The position numbers were made by a program, and so were the translations under genes. The notes under the pieces are model-generated. The model was not told the DNA's origin. It did not search any database and was given only the letters and a program-made list of their open reading frames with translations. Of a stretch of DNA of 64,000 nucleotides, positions 59,308 to 64,000 are shown in pieces. Within the stretch, counting starts at the first letter, position 1. Each line of letters begins with the position of its first letter. The stretch comes from Dactylonectria macrodidyma. Lineage: Eukaryota > Ascomycota > Sordariomycetes > Hypocreales > Nectriaceae. The stretch is from contig JAGMUV010000002.1 of assembly GCA_020744425.1 (NCBI GenBank), forward strand, positions 496,001-560,000, given 5' to 3'.

Positions 59308-62300
59308 GGAATAAATCTGGGCAGATGCTCCATGATTTTGCATTCCGGTGGCAGCTAGTCCTATATTCGTGCGTTTCTTTTTGTATTGTTGAAAAGATAT
59401 ACCTTGAGTCTTGAGGGAATATAGCGTGTAATGCTTGATATACCCCTCAAAAGAAACAGAAGAAGAGCACATCACCGTTCGATCATCCACGTGTTGGTAC
59501 AGTTGCTAAAGAAATTGTTAATAATCTCAACATGTCTTCCCTACCAATCATTTGTTGCCTCATGACAGTAGCTTTACGTTTAACTGAAACGCAGAGAGTA
59601 GATAGCATTCCACATAATCCATTACCACTAATACATTCAACAGTAGGCTCCTTGTTTCGCCTACCCTACAACCCATCGTCTATTCTGTTAAATGCCAAAA
59701 GGGATAGCTCCCAGCAGACTAATGAGACCTATACTTGACAAGTTCGTTTTGTAGCAAGGAAGGGAATGAGAGGGTCTGTCAAGCTAGCTCTACAGTTAAG
59801 GCTTGGGGCTGGCAGGGTGTGTGGCAAATCATATTTATAGACAAGCAATTCTCTTGGTTTCCTGGACCATTAGTACCGATCTATGAAGAAAGACGATATC
59901 CCTTGTTATTTACTAATGAATTACTTATAGCAACATTTATCGCACAGTCTGAGCAGTATCCTTCGAGCAAGGGGGAAACTGGAAGAGACGGCACCGGCCT
60001 ATCACGATTGACCTCTAACCTAAGAACCAATTCTGACATGTGTAACAAAGTATTTGGACACATTAGATTGATGAGTCTTGGAACAAAGTCCATTCTCGAG
60101 GTCCAGCAAAAGTCGATAATTTGAGGCGTGGACGTTGGTTGAAGATGGCGAAGTCAAATGACCTACCCTATACTGGTGTTCGAACGCATCACGAAGTTCA
60201 CAGATTTTCGCCCGCACACCGTTCACGATGCCAAACACTTGTTTTGATACGATCAAGTGTCACAAAGAATAAGATTTGGTCAATAGATCTCTCTCGAATT
60301 ACCTGTGAATCCAATCCCCCTCTGTTTTGAACCGATTCTGTTATCGATGACCAAATGTTAGCTTCACGATATTGCCAAATGAGTAATCCGGTGTGACGAA
60401 CAGAAAAGAGTCATTTGCCACCACGGGCTCTTTAGAAACAGATATTTTGTAAGCTTCGCTTCTAACAGGACATTCCTGGTTTGCTGCCTGATGCCGTTCT
60501 CCACCCTCGTCCATCTTATCGCCCAAGCATACGATGAATGATATGATACCCTGGAGCCAACAGCAACAAAGTACGATAGACTAGATGAAGTTGCTGAACA
60601 AGCTACGGAGCAGATAACTGCCGAATCGATGATCAATCATCATACTATGGTGGTACTACATCAAATCCCGAGGCTAGACTTGCCTCACAGAGGCCCATTA
60701 TCACTGCCGAGTCCCGCTTCGAGGTCGGGGTTTCGAGGCAATCCTTATCCGACAGTAGAGCCGATTACGAAGCGAGTCGCCATCCCCATGGGCCTCCATC
60801 TTTCACATGTCAAGTTTAACTCGCTACCTGTGAATTAAAAATGGGAAACTGGGCCCGCCAAGACCTAGATAGCTCTAGACCTACTGATGCGCAGACCAGT
60901 GCTGCAGCGAGGTGGCGCGAATAAAACAACGGTCGCGCCACTTTTATCAATTATGAGAAGCCATCAAGCTTTCTCGTCTTTAAAACACTCACGCTCTTTC
61001 TCACTCTAATAATTACCCATTCCAGGATCCGACGCATACCCGAGATGGAGGGGGGATAAGAGTCCACTTCGCCCGCCGCAAGCCCACATTCACAACCATC
61101 CAGTTTTGCCCGTAACGAGAGACATGCAGGAGGATTGGGCAATGATACAAGACAAAATCGACACGAACCCAGAACTTCCACATGCGGGAAGCAATAAATA
61201 AGCATCTCCACCTTTTTCCCTCTTCTCATTTCAGCAATGTCGTATTTTTATGTCGCTCGTAGCGAAGGAGAGCCGAGCTGGAGTTGGATGGACCCCAAAA
61301 GTTGCCATGCATATCGAACCGAACAGATGCAATGAAACCTCGCTCTCGCTCTGCATCCCCGTCCACATCCTCCATACTCCATTTTCCCCGCTCGGTCTGC
61401 CCACTTGCCCGTGGAGTGAGTCAAGCGTCAAAAGAGGAAATTCAAGAGGCAGAACTTCTCCGAATAATGTACTGTACCTTGGACTGGCGAGCCCTGGAGT
61501 GTAGTGTTCGGTGCGGATGCCAGTTCATGCGCGAGAGCGCCCTTCCCACTCACACACACACCCTTCGGCACCTACAAAAGAGCCGGGCCGCGTTTGCGAT
61601 GGCGATGGGATGCTAAAAAGCCGCCCGAAGCTCGAAAATAATACGCGCAAACCTGACTATAAAGTCCTCAAGTGGCCGAGACTTGTTGGGGAGTCCTTTT
61701 TTGGTCTGACTCCCGCCACTGTGGCTTTTTTTGGGCATTATTTAGGCAATGGTTGAGGGAGGCGAAACTTTGAACGGAGCGATGGGGTGGGGAGGGATAC
61801 CCTGTAGATCTTTCCGAACTGGAGCACCACATTTAAGATGCAGGGCAATATCAAGAAAAACAGCCCATTCTCCCCCATTCACAGCCTTTGATTTGTTGAG
61901 GTTGTGTAACCGCACCGGTCGGCCCCTCGAAGAAGCGATGGAGGGAGGAGCTGTGAGTAGGAGGGGGCGTTAACCAGAACAAATGAGGACGACCATGCAT
62001 ATGCTGTGCCACCCCTGGGTCGTCTTTCTTTTACCGGGTGGGCACGAACCTTTGCCACCACCAGGCCAAAAAGCGAAGCGCTGGGGGCCAATGGCTTCGG
62101 CCATATTCGTTCCAGCTATTCGAACCGGGCTAGACCCGCCGATAGCCTCCTTTGCCCATCACCGGCATGTTCATTTGGATTTCGTGCATGTCGACGCGCG
62201 CGGTTTCGGTTCGATATAGCCTCATTTTGGTCGGATGTGGAATAGATCAGTGGATGGAGTGAGTGATATTCGCCCAGGATGTCGTATCCCTTCTGAAGGT

Positions 62301-64000
62301 GGCTTAGGGTCGATGAGAACGAGCAGTCGCAGGTTCGCTGGATCGTGATGGCATTGATATTCAATGACTGTGTCTGATTTCTACAAGCTCGAGATGGTCT
62401 GACACGGGGGATAAGCGAATCACAAAGGAAACACTTGAGTGAATCAATATGATCGTCAAATTATGCATGACCATTCACATCACGATAGTACGTGCTCGAC
62501 TCTGACAAACAAACCTCCAACGTCCGGAGATATCAAACATAGACACGGCATAGTATGAGACCAACTATCAACAGGGGATAGAAACGGGCCAGAATACCCG
62601 ACGGGACCCTGAATCACACGGAAAGACGATAGTCAGAGTCCCATTGGACACCCGTTCGGGTCGCCTTTGCTTTACACTAGACGGCGTCTGATAACTCACA
62701 TTTGGGGTTTTGACCCCAAACTCATCCATCCCCCTTGAGCTAGTTATATCGGTGTACAGCTGAGAACATGGTTGGACGACGATGAACCCGTCAACCGTCA
62801 GTGTGTGTGTGTGAGGGAGACAGCTAAATCACACCTCCAGGAACGGGCATCTCTGGGAAGCCGAGGGCGCGTGACCATATCCGGGGTAGAAGAGCATCAT
62901 CGTTGCACTCGGGATAAGCTCGTCAATGTGAGTTTCGTTTGTGTGGTTGAATACTTGGCTCAATCGGAGAGATATCTTCCCACACCGGCAGACGGGTCAG
63001 CTGCCCTGCCTGATATCCTGCGACGTTGTTTTGCAGCAACAATGGGGGAGGGGGCGTGGAAAAGAATGACAGCACTGCTGCATGAACCTCCTCCACGGAT
63101 ACCCCGGATCTTCACAGCTGCTGCATCAAAAAGCCACAGGCCTGCTTACCGGTCAACGCATTGGTACAACCGTGCAGCAACAAGACTCGGAGAGCATACC
63201 GGCCGTTACGACGCTGAGCGCATAAGCAAGGAAACGCCATCCGAGCCAGCGTGTGTGTATTTGGGAAGAGGGGAAAGTTTGTGATAAGTGACATGCTTAC
63301 ACACACGTAAACGAAAGAAGCAACGGCGTGCGTCGGATCCGAACGCCTCGGAATGCAACGCCTCCGGGGAGGGGGACGTGGAGAGGGAGAAACGCTACTA
63401 CGCCTCCTTGTTCCATGCTACGCGCCACTTGTAGTAGACGCGAAGTATATTTGTGCGACAAGAGCGGTGAATATGAATGAAGCCGCGCTTGCCCGTTGCG
63501 CTATTGCGAGAGAAGCAATTTCTTGTCAGACTTGTCTGTTCTGATGAAAGCCGCCGTTGTGACGTGCCGTAGATACGCAACCCAGTATGAACATCGATAT
63601 AAACGCCAGTGTGCCACACACATTAGGGTTATTCCTCGACGCTTTGATATGGGGTGGGCGCTGTCAGACATACGTATCGGCAGTTTACGTAAAGACGAGA
63701 TAGACTCGCTTACACGGTCCCGATTCGATTCAAGATGCTAAAAGCAGAGAGCGGATCTTGGTGTTAGCGGCGCTTGAAGGGTTGGCGAATGCGATATTAT
63801 TCGTACGAACGGGCCCGGGACTTGGAGATTGATGTTTGTTTGAACTGGCGCCGTGCAAGAAACGGCAGCACTAGCAATAGCAATAGCGGATACTGGGCTC
63901 CTCCGAAAGGCCCCACGACGAAGCAAGCGAAAACGACGGGCTGCTGTTGAGATCGGCCTCTCTCCCCCGCTGAGATGAGACCCAGATGAGACCGAGACCA
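59308..64000. other. Right-hand intergenic region, 4.7 kb
   Basis: No supported gene. The longest frame, 62772..63284 (170 codons), has no domain and no Kozak-like start. The left part near 59400-60330 is AT-richer. The right edge (63930-64000) holds a gagatgagaccc near-repeat and may be the leader of a gene beyond the window. Confidence 0.5.

Noticed and set aside
62772..63284. A 170-codon plus-strand frame
   Set aside because: No domain, many Arg/His and unusual composition; no splice or start support.
1..64000. CRISPR arrays, bacterial operons, polyketide or peptide synthases, prophage
   Set aside because: None seen; the window is eukaryotic and has no large modular enzyme.

Overview
The window is nuclear DNA of a filamentous ascomycete (Pezizomycotina). 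Genes carry short GT-AG introns of about 50-100 nt with CTRAC-type branch points, are spaced by 0.3-4.7 kb, and encode fungus-specific families (Zn2Cys6 regulators, RTA1, Sng1/DUF3533, Cas1p-type O-acetyltransferase, LaeA-like methyltransferase, CVNH lectin). A Sordariomycete, possibly Hypocreales, is my inference; nothing here fixes the species. All exon structures were reasoned from splice signals and reading frame, not from transcripts.

1-5.3 kb: glutathione S-transferase (cut by the left edge), a divergent Zn2Cys6 regulator, an NmrA-like NAD(P)-binding protein and a RidA deaminase: a possible small detoxification group. 5.6-12 kb: a type II membrane glycosyltransferase and a Cas1p-like polytopic glycan O-acetyltransferase, both minus strand, with a 3 x 22-bp repeat in the acetyltransferase leader. 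13.1-21.1 kb: ferric reductase, LaeA-like methyltransferase, DHA2 drug transporter and a membrane-anchored SMP-30/lactonase-like protein. 22.3-25.4 kb: a decayed or aberrant Zn-cluster gene beside a strong hairpin, then TA-rich DNA without clear genes. 25.4-35 kb: a second DHA2 transporter, a Vcx1-type Ca2+/H+ exchanger with a probable GC-AG intron, a long divergent intergenic region, and a MUP1-like methionine permease.

35.5-40.2 kb: a single-domain CVNH lectin, a gene-poor stretch, a CorA-like pseudogene (one stop, one frameshift) and next to it a 253-bp Tc1/mariner-type MITE with inverted repeats and flanking TA. 40.9-45.8 kb: Sng1-like protein, Zn2Cys6 regulator and RTA1-like protein, a plausible membrane-stress trio. 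47.3-50.6 kb: a small zinc-finger-like gene running into TA-rich DNA, and a Liz1-like pantothenate transporter. 54.5-59.3 kb: coactosin and a GABA/amino-acid permease. 59.3-64 kb: no gene I can support.

Most of the window is ordinary transport, stress and regulation. The parts most worth a second look are the decayed loci (22.4 and 39 kb), the MITE, the hairpin and palindromes near 22-25 kb, the GC-AG intron, the retention-neutral intron of the permease, and the three co-localised gene groups.
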